DNA of 7,394 nucleotides from Phycisphaerae bacterium (GCA_014380825.1 JACMJD010000191.1:1-7394), one strand, 5' to 3'; shown: positions 1 through 6,026, counted from the first letter of the stretch. Numbers and translations: made by a program. Notes: generated by a model from the sequence alone, not told the origin.

Positions 1-672
1 CAGCAGCACATCCATGCGGGCCGGGTCCTGCACCAGCTTCATGCAGCCGGCGTCGATGATCAGCTCTTCGTATTCGATGTTCGGATATTCGTCCTCGTGA
101 ACCTTTCGCGAGCAATTGAGGAACAAGCCATCGGAAAGCTTCATGATGTTCGCTTTGTGAAACACCGTGATCTTTTTCCGCCTGAGCTTGGTCGCATAGC
201 GGAAGGCGTAGCGTGAGATGCGCGTACACGCGACTTCCGATGCAACTTTCAGCGAGGTGACCACGCCCGGCACCACTTCATTTTCGATTCCGCTGTACAG
301 CCCTTCGGTGTTCTCGCGCACGATCACCATGTTCACGTTCTCAAACCGCGTCTTCACGCCCGGCAGCGATCGCACCGGTCGCACGGCGGCGTACAGCTTC
401 AGCTTCTGTCGCAGTTGAACGTTGACGCTTTTGAAGCCCGTGCCCACCGGGGTGGTGACTGGGCCTTTGAGCGCAACTTTGTGCGCGCGGATGGCGGCGA
501 TGGTGCGCTCCGGCAGGACGCTATCGAACCCCGCCTCGAGCGCGGCCGTGCCTGCGGGCAATTCGACCCAGTCGATGGAAGCGCCCGCCGCTTCCAGTAC
601 GCGTTTGGCGGCGCCGGTTACTTCCGGCCCGATTCCATCACCGGGAATGAGAACAATGGTGTGCTTCGCCAC
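1..672 (-). CDS. icd: NAD-type isocitrate dehydrogenase, N-terminal part (gene runs off the window)
   Basis: Oxidative decarboxylation of isocitrate to 2-oxoglutarate in the TCA cycle, in the cytoplasm. The reading frame is open from 672 to the window edge (224 residues). It begins AKHTIVLIPGDGIGPEV, the N-terminal signature of the isocitrate/isopropylmalate dehydrogenase family. Residues 81-101 (KSVNVQLRQK followed by LKLYAAVRPVR) hold the substrate-binding Ser82, Asn84, Arg88 and Arg98. VRENTEGLYSGIE (118-130) carries the catalytic Tyr126, and FHKANIMKLSDG (171-182) the catalytic Lys173. The YSGIE and LYAAVRPVR forms fit the NAD-dependent IDH branch better than LeuB, but cofactor choice is not proven because the nucleotide-binding C-terminal part is missing. 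I chose the GTG at 672: GGAG lies 5 bases upstream (678-681) and the family normally starts here. An in-frame ATG at 687 would add five residues but lacks a good ribosome site. Confidence 0.93.
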   Translation of the reverse strand, partial: MAKHTIVLIPGDGIGPEVTGAAKRVLEAAGASIDWVELPAGTAALEAGFDSVLPERTIAAIRAHKVALKGPVTTPVGTGFKSVNVQLRQKLKLYAAVRPVRSLPGVKTRFENVNMVIVRENTEGLYSGIENEVVPGVVTSLKVASEVACTRISRYAFRYATKLRRKKITVFHKANIMKLSDGLFLNCSRKVHEDEYPNIEYEELIIDAGCMKLVQDPARMDVLL

Positions 673-705
673 GAATACTCCAATCATCAATCGAACGGAC
701 GCAAC

Positions 706-733
706 ACTATACGCGCGAGACACATACCCACAA
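706..733 (-). promoter_or_regulatory. Candidate sigma70-type promoter of the isocitrate dehydrogenase gene
   Basis: Read on the minus strand, TTGTGG (728-733) and TATAGT (706-711) are separated by 16 bases. The -10 matches TATAAT at five of six positions; the -35 matches weakly beyond its TTG. Transcription would start near 699, giving a leader of about 27 bases with GGAG in front of the GTG start. This is pattern matching only. Planctomycete promoters are often divergent from the E. coli consensus. Confidence 0.4.
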
Positions 734-782
734 TGCGGCGCGTGGCATCTCAAGATTTCGCACGATCATTGAATCGCGAACT

Positions 783-796
783 CGCCGCAAGCGGCG
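783..796. repeat. CGCCGCAAGCGGCG palindrome, one copy of a short dispersed repeat
   Basis: CGCCGC (783-788) and GCGGCG (791-796) form a perfect 6-bp stem around AA. The reverse complement of the whole 14-mer occurs exactly at 3103-3116, and an 11-base part (CCGCAAGCGGC) recurs at 3155-3165. Three related copies in 7.4 kb, all outside genes, suggest a dispersed intergenic element rather than chance, although GC-rich sequence raises the background. Confidence 0.5.
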
Positions 797-972
797 CCGC
801 TAAACAGGGCGGATAGACCGCATCGCAGTCGTCAGGGTCCGCACCCCCGGAATAGACCGCGCGTTGACCCGCGTTCACTCTCGATCTTCAGGTTATCGAC
901 CCCGCGGAATCTTTGGTCCCGCTCTGCGCGTTACGTACGGTTCATCCGTCGCGAAAGCCAGGGAGACGGAAA

Positions 973-2061
973 ATGCTGAATCAGACGTTAGTCGACACGG
1001 GGACTCGGTATGCCGGCGATCAATCCACGCGCCGCGTGCGCCCGCTCGTTCCGCCGGTAATCCGGCGCACGGGCAAGACTGGCGCTGCGCTCAAGACGAC
1101 CGGGCAGATCCTGATGGCGGCCGCGCGTGTCGCGCTGGATGTTTACACGGTCGGTTCCACAGTCTGCGACGGGCCGTTCACGAGGCTTCGCCGCAAATTC
1201 TTCCCACAGATTCGCGGCGCGTCCGATGTACGCGCGGCCGTTGGATATACGCGAATCCTTGGCTCCGTTCCACGCATGCCTCAGCGCCGAACACAGATCG
1301 GCAAAGCCATGGCATCGCACCTGGACCCGCATGGCAGCACCGCAAGCGCGCATCGGGTGGTCGCTCGCTCCATCCTTCGCTCGCCCGGCGAGCATCGAAC
1401 GATCCTCATCACCAGCCCGGGCACCGGCGACGGCAAGAGCGTCTGCGCGACAAATCTGGCGCTGGTGCTCGCCCGGTCTGGCCGATCGGTGCTGCTGGTG
1501 GACGGCAACCTTCGCCACCCCACGTTGCACACGAACCTCGATTTGCAGAACGTCACCGGCCTGATCGACGCCATGCGATCGGCGGCCGCGCTGCGATGGG
1601 GGATACAACCCAGCGGCATCAACAAGCTCGACTTCCTTCCCGCGGGCGTCGTCTACGAAGATGCGCCCAAGGTCACCAGGCTGCTGGCGATGGCCGAAAC
1701 CAAGGCGCTGCTCATCGATCTCACGCTGCGATATGACCACATCGTGATCGACGCGTCGGCGATGAACGCCGGCGACGACGCATCGCTGCTCGCTCGAAGT
1801 TGTGACGCAACGGTGCTGGTCGTTCGCGCCAAACACACGACGCACGACGACGCGACGAGGGCGATGAAGCGGCTCGCCGATGCCGGCGCGAACGTCGCGG
1901 GTGTCGTTATCAACGCGACGAAAAATCGTCGCGACGCCGGCGAGGGTACGAGTCAAACGATGGTCAACTGGCAACCGACACCGCCGCCACAACCTCCGGT
2001 GCTGTCAGTAAAACCGAAGGGCGAACCCGCGCGCGAGCACGAGCAACTTCAACGCGTGTGA
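973..2061 (+). CDS. Cytoplasmic BY-kinase-type P-loop ATPase (CpsD/CapB/Wzc C-terminal-like)
   Basis: A 362-residue protein of the bacterial tyrosine kinase/MinD-like family that normally controls exopolysaccharide chain length and export. The order matches the cytoplasmic part of Wzc: a linker ASDVRAAVGY followed by ILGSVPRMPQR (83-105), then HLDPHGSTASAHRVVARSIL (116-135). Next come Walker A TSPGTGDGKS (147-156, Lys155), Walker A' LLVDGNLRHP (174-183) and LPAG (222-225). Walker B is HIVID (256-260). There is no Wzz domain and no clear TM helix. The usual C-terminal tyrosine cluster is absent: the tail from 330 is Pro-rich (QPTPPPQPP) and has no Tyr. The second Asp of the common Walker A' DxD is Asn179. 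ATP binding is likely; tyrosine autophosphorylation is doubtful. The ATG at 973 follows GGGAG (961-965) by 7 bases; an in-frame TTG at 913 is less likely. No polysaccharide genes are adjacent. Confidence 0.85.
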   Translation: MLNQTLVDTGTRYAGDQSTRRVRPLVPPVIRRTGKTGAALKTTGQILMAAARVALDVYTVGSTVCDGPFTRLRRKFFPQIRGASDVRAAVGYTRILGSVPRMPQRRTQIGKAMASHLDPHGSTASAHRVVARSILRSPGEHRTILITSPGTGDGKSVCATNLALVLARSGRSVLLVDGNLRHPTLHTNLDLQNVTGLIDAMRSAAALRWGIQPSGINKLDFLPAGVVYEDAPKVTRLLAMAETKALLIDLTLRYDHIVIDASAMNAGDDASLLARSCDATVLVVRAKHTTHDDATRAMKRLADAGANVAGVVINATKNRRDAGEGTSQTMVNWQPTPPPQPPVLSVKPKGEPAREHEQLQRV

Positions 2062-2067
2062 TGTCAT

Positions 2068-2097
2068 CTTCCTCTCCCGGTGTACCGGGAGAGGAAG
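2068..2097. repeat. Perfect hairpin, copy 1 of a dispersed palindrome; possible bidirectional terminator
   Basis: A 13-bp perfect stem (2068-2080 with 2085-2097) closes on the loop TGTA. The core is CCTCTCCCGG, NGTA, CCGGGAGAGG. It sits 6 bases after the BY-kinase stop and 21 bases before the stop of the convergent acetyltransferase gene, so it could terminate both transcripts. Neither strand has a U-tract after the stem, so an intrinsic terminator is not proven. The same core recurs at 4654-4679 between divergent genes, which argues for a mobile or dispersed repeat. Confidence 0.75.
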
Positions 2098-2118
2098 TAA
2101 GACGAAGACAACCCCCGC

Positions 2119-2550
2119 TCATTGTCCGCCCCGCGGTTTGAGGATCATGAACCGCTCTGGGTTCGGCAGCGGCGAGAATCCGCACTTGGCGTAGACGTCG
2201 TGCGCATCGCGCGTGGCCAGCACCCAGCGGCGGAGATTCTGATGTTGCGGATGATCCAGCGCGAACCGCATCCTCGTGGTCGCAATTCCTTTGCCGCGAT
2301 GATCGGCATCGACGAACACGTCCGCGATCCATCCGAACGTCGCGCGATCGGAGACGACGCGCAGATATCCGACTTGCAAATCATTCAGGTACGCACCGAC
2401 GACCAGCGACGAACCGGCGGCCGCGCGTTCGACGCGATCGCAGGTGATGCCGGGGCTCCAGTAAGAGTTGGTCAGCCAATCATGCAGGCGGGCGAAATCC
2501 AGACGCTTCGCGTCCTCATCGATTTCGTACTGGCCATGCACGCGCTTCAC
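2119..2550 (-). CDS. GNAT family N-acetyltransferase (second of a tandem pair)
   Basis: A 143-residue acetyl-CoA-dependent transferase, cytoplasmic, substrate unknown. It belongs to the GNAT subgroup marked by SYWSPGI (29-35), DRATFGWIADVFV (68-80), the acetyl-CoA pyrophosphate loop HRGKGIA (84-90), then RRWVLATRDAHDVYAKCGF (107-125) with the usual general-acid Tyr120, and PERFM near the end. The length is complete for the family. I chose the GTG at 2550: AGGA lies 6 bases upstream, and the protein then starts right at the conserved domain. The start overlaps the upstream gene's stop in the sequence GTGA (2550-2547), which implies translational coupling with the other GNAT protein. The frame stays open upstream to 2610, but that part lies inside the upstream gene. 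Confidence 0.88.
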   Translation of the reverse strand: MKRVHGQYEIDEDAKRLDFARLHDWLTNSYWSPGITCDRVERAAAGSSLVVGAYLNDLQVGYLRVVSDRATFGWIADVFVDADHRGKGIATTRMRFALDHPQHQNLRRWVLATRDAHDVYAKCGFSPLPNPERFMILKPRGGQ

Positions 2551-3053
2551 GGCTCGTCCTGTTTTTCCGCCAGCATCGGGCTGTGATCCAGCGAGCGCAT
2601 CATGCGCCACAGCCGTCCGTCGACGCGCACAAGCTGGTAGCCCAGGTGTCGGTAAAATCCAACGGCTCGCGTGTTGGTGGCCGAGACGTCCAGCTCGATG
2701 CGATCCGCCTGCCAGCTTCGGAAGTATTCTTCAGCGCGCACGTGCATCGCCCGGCCAAACCCTTTGCCGCGGAACGCGGGCGCGATGTAGTAGAGATTGA
2801 CGTAGCCGATCGTCAGGCCGTACGGGACCTGCATTTCCATCTGCCCGACGCAGCGCTTGCCAAGAAACGCCAGCACGTGGCCATCGGGGAATTCATCGAC
2901 GCGCGAGCGCAGCCAGGGGAGGTAGGTTTTCGTTGAGCAGGTTTTATCGTCGCCAAAACTGGCGCGATGCGTATCGCGATAAGCGCCGAGCACGAGCGAA
3001 CGATCTGCATCCGGATCGATCGTGCGAAACGTCAGCGAAGCGGTTTCGATCAT
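2547..3053 (-). CDS. GNAT family N-acetyltransferase (first of a tandem pair)
   Basis: A 168-residue protein with a clear GNAT fold. Strand beta-4 and motif A run YVNLYYIAPAFRGKGFGRAM (84-103), where R95-G96-K97-G98-F99-G100 is the acetyl-CoA loop. Motif B, ELDVSATNTRAVGFYRHLGY (120-139), holds the Asn126 and Tyr134 typical of GNAT enzymes acting on amines or peptides. The substrate cannot be read from sequence. The C-terminal extension (LDHSPMLAEKQDEP) is charged, and its codons carry the AGGA site for the next gene. The start is uncertain: ATG 3053 puts the domain at the N-terminus, ATG 3095 would add 14 residues with a GGGGA close by, and the farther ATG/GTG starts lie inside the hairpin at 3104-3165 and look unlikely. 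It is only about 32% identical by eye over the motifs to its neighbour, so this is not a recent duplication. Confidence 0.85.
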   Translation of the reverse strand: MIETASLTFRTIDPDADRSLVLGAYRDTHRASFGDDKTCSTKTYLPWLRSRVDEFPDGHVLAFLGKRCVGQMEMQVPYGLTIGYVNLYYIAPAFRGKGFGRAMHVRAEEYFRSWQADRIELDVSATNTRAVGFYRHLGYQLVRVDGRLWRMMRSLDHSPMLAEKQDEP

Positions 3054-3103
3054 GCGCCAATCAGCATGACGCGCGCTATTCGAGATCGCAAGCATTTGTC
3101 CCC

Positions 3104-3165
3104 GCCGCTTGCGGCGTCGCAGATCGGAAAGCGTGAACCGCCTGATCTGCGACACCGCAAGCGGC
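3104..3165. repeat. Long imperfect inverted repeat (22-bp arms), built on the GCCGCTTGCGG motif
   Basis: Arms 3104-3125 and 3144-3165 are reverse complements with one mismatch (G3116 class position against A3154) around an 18-base spacer. The outer part of each arm is GCCGCTTGCGG, the same motif as the palindrome at 783-796, so the left arm is itself a nested hairpin. It lies 14 bases after the stop of the secreted-protein gene and upstream of the GNAT start. It could end the first transcript, attenuate read-through into the GNAT pair, or be a dispersed repeat. No U-tract follows on the minus strand. Confidence 0.7.
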
Positions 3166-3179
3166 AACCAACAGCAAGC

Positions 3180-3737
3180 TTATCTCGTCGCGGGTTTCAC
3201 CATTCGCTCGTACATGATCGCTTCCATCCACTTCTCTTTCCCATCCGCATAAAACGTCCACTGCGATTTGAAGTGGTTGTCGTCTTCGAAATTGATCCGC
3301 ACCTTGTCCATGTGACCGACATCGCGGCTGGCCATGTTGGTGCCGTCGAGGAATGTGAAGGTGATCGATTTGCCGTCGTCGGAGATTTCGGTGGCCTTCA
3401 ATCGCGGCTGGTTCTTGGCCATGCAGTAGTGCGTGAGCAGCAGGTCCGGGCCGTCCAGGTGATACATCGTGGCCATGCCGCTGTTTGGTTCGTCGCTGTG
3501 CGCGAAGCGCGACTTTTCCATCACACAGCTTCCGCCGGCGATAACTTCGATTTCGAGAATTTCAGTCCATCCCTTGCTGCTCTTGCCTTCCCACTGGCCG
3601 GCGGTCGCTTTGATGCGATCGTACGCCGCGAGCGTTCTTGCGTCGGGCTTGCTCGGTTTCGTCGTCGGCTCGGTCCAGGCGGAGCTGACGATGAGAAGCG
3701 TAAGCACAATTGATGCGGCGACGGTTCGCACTTTCAC
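3180..3737 (-). CDS. Secreted conserved protein, probable lipocalin-like beta-barrel
   Basis: A 185-residue protein with a Sec signal peptide: MKVR followed by a hydrophobic core (6-18) and probable cleavage near SSA (18-20). The mature part has alternating polar/apolar strands: GQWEGKSSKGWTEILEIEV (47-65), a GGSCVMEKS turn (68-76), then YHLDGPDLLLTHYCMAKNQP (92-111) and KSITFTFLDGTNM (123-135). I recognise the YHLDG...LTHYC...NQPR pattern as a recurrent bacterial family resembling small ligand-binding beta-barrels, but no ligand or function is established from sequence. Cys71 and Cys105 could pair. The GTG start at 3737 has a strong GGAGG site 7 bases upstream. It lies 79 bases downstream of the HExxH membrane protein on the same strand, so co-transcription is possible. 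Confidence 0.85.
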   Translation of the reverse strand: MKVRTVAASIVLTLLIVSSAWTEPTTKPSKPDARTLAAYDRIKATAGQWEGKSSKGWTEILEIEVIAGGSCVMEKSRFAHSDEPNSGMATMYHLDGPDLLLTHYCMAKNQPRLKATEISDDGKSITFTFLDGTNMASRDVGHMDKVRINFEDDNHFKSQWTFYADGKEKWMEAIMYERMVKPATR

Positions 3738-3816
3738 GGTGGCACCTCCAGATGAAACGAACGTTGCAGCTTCCGATGATTATGTTGCCGAGCGATCGAA
3801 ACTCGTGAGCAACCGA

Positions 3817-4638
3817 TTACTTCCCAACAGCCGCAACCGGTTCCTGCACGGGCGTTCCCTTCACCGTGATCCGCACCGGATGCCCGAACCACGCCCGCGG
3901 ATGTTGATCGGTGTACATCGACTCAAGCGTCGCGGTCACATCCGCCATCGTACCGTCGGCGGGGGCCCAGCCGTCGTGGATGTCGGGGAAATCGGTGGAG
4001 CAATTGGCGCATTTCTTGTCGCTGCGGAATCGGATCGGGCACCAGAAGCTCTCGACGTTTCGCAGCATCTCCGAGCCCAGCGACCACACGCCCGTCATCC
4101 AATCGCAGTACAGGCACCAGATCAGATCGTGCCCGACCAGGCCGCTGAACTTGTGCCGCGACACGTTCACCCAATCGGCGTTGTTGTATTTGGGCAGATC
4201 GATCAGCCAGGTGATGGGCGGATAGATGAAAACCTCCGCCAGGCGCACGATCCAGAACGCGGGCGTGACGATCGCGGTAAGCCAGACGGCGGCGTGATTT
4301 CGCCAGCGACCGACGAGTTGGTTCGAGAACTGAAAGATGCGTGGTTGCTTCATCGCGGCCGGATGCGCGAGTTCGTGCAGCAGAGTCCAAAGTAAGACGG
4401 TCGACACTTGAGCGACGATCGCCGCCGCCAGTCCGATCCATCCGCCGAGGATTGGACCGACGAATAGTGGGGCGACCGTGAAGAACGTGATCGGCAGATC
4501 CAGCCAAGGCGCGCGACAGAGCGCGTCCGAGATGCGACGCCCGACGGAGCCAAGTTTCGGGATCAGATGCAACAGCCCCGCGCCAAGCATTAACACGCTG
4601 AGCATCCATCCCGTGAGCAAAAGGAATTGCACCATCAT
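3817..4638 (-). CDS. Multi-pass membrane protein with HELAH (HExxH) motif and two CxxC pairs
   Basis: A 273-residue protein of unknown function. Hydrophobic segments lie at 3-26, about 48-66, 67-88 and 116-147, giving roughly four membrane passes with an unusual aromatic Pro-rich fourth segment (FIYPPITWLI). HELAHP (88-93) at the end of the third segment fits the HExxH zinc site of membrane metalloproteases, where two His and a Glu bind metal and activate water. The soluble C-terminal half has WCLYCDW (174-180; Cys175/178), Cys200 and KKCANC (208-213; Cys210/213), spaced like a rubredoxin or zinc-ribbon site. ESFWCPIRF and DGWAPADGTM look conserved-type motifs. I see no third zinc ligand motif of the M50 type (such as NxxPxxxxDG), so protease activity is a guess. 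The start is ATG 4638 or 4635; the ribosome site is weak, and a hairpin stands 15 bases upstream. Confidence 0.8.
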   Translation of the reverse strand: MMVQFLLLTGWMLSVLMLGAGLLHLIPKLGSVGRRISDALCRAPWLDLPITFFTVAPLFVGPILGGWIGLAAAIVAQVSTVLLWTLLHELAHPAAMKQPRIFQFSNQLVGRWRNHAAVWLTAIVTPAFWIVRLAEVFIYPPITWLIDLPKYNNADWVNVSRHKFSGLVGHDLIWCLYCDWMTGVWSLGSEMLRNVESFWCPIRFRSDKKCANCSTDFPDIHDGWAPADGTMADVTATLESMYTDQHPRAWFGHPVRITVKGTPVQEPVAAVGK

Positions 4639-4653
4639 GCGTAACAGCCTACT

Positions 4654-4679
4654 CCCTCTCCCGGCGTACCGGGAGAGGG
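4654..4679. repeat. Perfect hairpin, copy 2 of the CCTCTCCCGG palindrome
   Basis: An 11-bp perfect stem (4654-4664 with 4669-4679) closes on the loop CGTA. Its core differs from the copy at 2071-2094 only in the first loop base. Here it lies between divergent genes, 15 bases upstream of the HExxH protein's start, so it cannot be a terminator of either neighbour. It may fall in that gene's 5' leader and affect translation, or simply be a repeat copy. Confidence 0.75.
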
Positions 4680-4825
4680 CTTAATGCCGCAAACGCGCGA
4701 ACGAACGCCGTCGCGAGCGGATTCTCAATGCCATGCAACGAATTGAGATCGCGCATTCGAATGTGGCTGCTCATCAAAGATTTCTCGCGCTCGCGCGAAC
4801 GATCGTCCGTGGGTAAGAAACGATC

Positions 4826-5008
4826 ATGGCGAAGTCACAACAAAGCAAGAAGATCACGCGTCGAGGCGAGAAGGTTCGCGTCAAAGAAACGGATGTAGCG
4901 CTACCGGTTAAACCCGTGCGCGGCGCGCGTCCCGGTCCAACCGTCGCGGCCGCCATCGATCGTCGTAAACAAATCGTCGACGACGAACCGAAGGGCCGCG
5001 GTCGCTAA
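4826..5008 (+). CDS. Small, strongly basic hypothetical protein
   Basis: A 60-residue frame starting at ATG 4826: Lys/Arg-rich at both ends (QQSKKITRRGEKVRVK and KGRGR), with a central Pro/Gly/Ala stretch (LPVKPVRGARPGPTVAAAI). There is no TM segment, no Cys and no recognisable domain. The composition suggests an unstructured nucleic-acid-associated or ribosome-associated peptide, but this is speculation. It favours the frame over its antisense, which would encode an improbable hydrophobic peptide. Against it, there is no clear ribosome site (TAAGAAACGATC before the ATG) and third-position GC is only moderate. Its stop TAA overlaps the convergent pcp stop (TAG on the other strand) within CTAA at 5005-5008. 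Confidence 0.5.
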   Translation: MAKSQQSKKITRRGEKVRVKETDVALPVKPVRGARPGPTVAAAIDRRKQIVDDEPKGRGR

Positions 5009-5544
5009 TTCGATTCGATCTCGCGCAGGATGTCGTTCAGCTCCGCAAGCTGCGTCTCGATCGACATTCGCTCGAGCGGCGGGACGTGCAGAAATCCGAT
5101 CTGCTTCCCCACGCCGTCAAACTTTCTCAGGCCGCGGTAGTAAATGTAATTACACAGATAATCGCCTGCGTCATCGCTCGGCCTGCGGGTGTTCGATTCG
5201 ATTGCGAAGGTTGGTGTTTGCCACATTGTTCCGGCGATCCGTGTCGGGCAACCCGGGTCGATTTCATCGATCGACACGTTGCCGCGAACGTCGCTTCGAG
5301 CTCCGATCACGTTGCGACCGAACTTTTCCAACCGCATGCGTGAAGATTTCCCCGCGACGCCCAGCATTAGCCAGCGATCGAACGAATCCGGATCGAGGCG
5401 ATCCAGAAACGCATCGACCGCCGAGTACGAAACTTCGATCAACTCGAACCGCCGCCCGCACTGCTCGGCCAGCAGCGCCGACGGGTTCACGTCGAAGCCT
5501 TCGAACGCCAGGAAACCGGTGACCAGTGTGCGATCGGAATTCAT
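5005..5544 (-). CDS. pcp: Pyroglutamyl-peptidase I-like protein (peptidase family C15), short form
   Basis: A cytoplasmic cysteine peptidase type that removes N-terminal pyroglutamate from peptides. The C15 hallmarks are present in order: LVTGFLAFEGFDVNPS (7-22), GVAGKSSRMRLEKFGRNV (62-79) with Glu73, DDAGDYLCNYIYYRGL (124-139) with nucleophile Cys131, and GFLHVPPLE (150-158) with His153. The Glu-Cys-His triad is complete, so activity is plausible. At 179 residues it is shorter than the usual 200-215; the region between strands 1 and 2 and the segment before the Cys are compact. This divergence leaves room for another small-molecule amidase-like role. The ATG at 5544 overlaps the upstream lipoprotein stop as ATGA (5544-5541), so the two are probably translationally coupled. 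Confidence 0.85.
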   Translation of the reverse strand: MNSDRTLVTGFLAFEGFDVNPSALLAEQCGRRFELIEVSYSAVDAFLDRLDPDSFDRWLMLGVAGKSSRMRLEKFGRNVIGARSDVRGNVSIDEIDPGCPTRIAGTMWQTPTFAIESNTRRPSDDAGDYLCNYIYYRGLRKFDGVGKQIGFLHVPPLERMSIETQLAELNDILREIESN

Positions 5545-6026
5545 TTCGTCTTCTGCGTCGCGGCAGCAGTGCGAATCATCTCAACGACCGTCTTGGCGTG
5601 ATCGTTGGGAATCGGAATCGACAGATTGTACTGCGCGATCTTCCATTCCCCGTTGATCAATCGCAGCACGCCGCTGCCGCGACACGTGCCGAGCTTGTCG
5701 TTTTGCAGCATCTCGTCGAACCACGCGAGGTCGTTGGACGGCGCCATCGCGATGTGCCTGTCCGAGGACGTGTACGTCCAGCCCTTGCCTTGCGAGAAGT
5801 ACGGATGAGCAAACGCGCGGAATGACGGCACGTCCCAGCGCTCGGTGGCGTCGGTGCCGAGGAACACGCCTTCGGGAGCGAAGCAATCGAAGTATATCTT
5901 CTCGTCCGCGCGCGCGGCGGCTGCGTGAAAGCGATCGAGCGTCTGATCGACCGGCGTCCGCGCGATCGTTCGACATCCGGTGACAAGCGCGATCAGCAAA
6001 ATTGACCCGAAGATTGTTGTCCGCAT
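5541..6026 (-). CDS. NTF2/SnoaL-like (SnoaL_3-type) lipoprotein
   Basis: A 161-residue protein with a lipoprotein signal: MRTT, a hydrophobic core (5-15) and the lipobox LVTGC (14-18), so Cys18 is predicted to be lipidated. The mature part is a cone-shaped NTF2/SnoaL-like fold. Recognisable motifs are LDRFHAAAARADEKIYFDCF (30-49), PEGVFLGTDATERW (51-64), FRAFAHPYFSQGKGWTY (69-85), LAWFDEML (100-107), CRGSGVLRL (115-123) and WKIAQYNLSIPIPND (128-142). Family members are widespread, and most have no known substrate. ATG 6026 is preceded by GAGG at 4 bases. ATGs at 6041 and 6044 would add MMKRGI and remain possible. The ATG at 6098 would run into the divergent gene and is unlikely. It overlaps pcp by 4 bases. 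Confidence 0.86.
   Translation of the reverse strand: MRTTIFGSILLIALVTGCRTIARTPVDQTLDRFHAAAARADEKIYFDCFAPEGVFLGTDATERWDVPSFRAFAHPYFSQGKGWTYTSSDRHIAMAPSNDLAWFDEMLQNDKLGTCRGSGVLRLINGEWKIAQYNLSIPIPNDHAKTVVEMIRTAAATQKTK

Larger units (their letters stand above)
673..972. other. Divergent intergenic region between icd and the BY-kinase-like gene
   Basis: This gap separates the minus-strand isocitrate dehydrogenase from the plus-strand P-loop ATPase. It holds the candidate icd promoter (706-733) and a perfect CGCCGC-AA-GCGGCG palindrome (783-796). Open frames cross it in plus frames 2 and 3, but they continue from the antisense of icd, have no family resemblance and lack ribosome sites. I could not place a convincing -35/-10 pair for the plus-strand gene; TTGACC at 865-870 has no good -10 at the right distance. 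Confidence 0.6.

Noticed and set aside
864..1736. Long plus-strand open frame overlapping the BY-kinase gene
   Set aside because: Low-complexity Arg/Ala/His translation in another frame of the same gene; no ribosome site or family motif.
988..1992. Long open frame on the minus strand opposite the BY-kinase gene
   Set aside because: It is the antisense of a gene with clear Walker motifs. Its translation is Arg/His-rich with no recognisable domain, as expected from GC-rich third positions.
3766..3790. CATAAT (minus strand) as a -10 for the secreted-protein gene
   Set aside because: No acceptable -35 at 16-18 bases; the gene may be read through from the upstream membrane protein gene.
2967..4395. 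Plus-strand frames (2967-3713 and 3469-4395) opposite the secreted and membrane protein genes
   Set aside because: Antisense to genes with a signal peptide or TM pattern and good starts; no domains recognised.
3923..4609. Second minus-strand frame within the HExxH membrane protein gene
   Set aside because: Arg-rich shifted-frame translation; the true frame has coherent TM segments and Cys motifs.
4723..4748. TCTCAAT / ATTGAGA inverted repeat, with TCGCGC-TC-GCGCGA at 4785-4798
   Set aside because: Arms of 6-7 bases in GC-rich or simple sequence are expected by chance, and neither is repeated elsewhere in the window.
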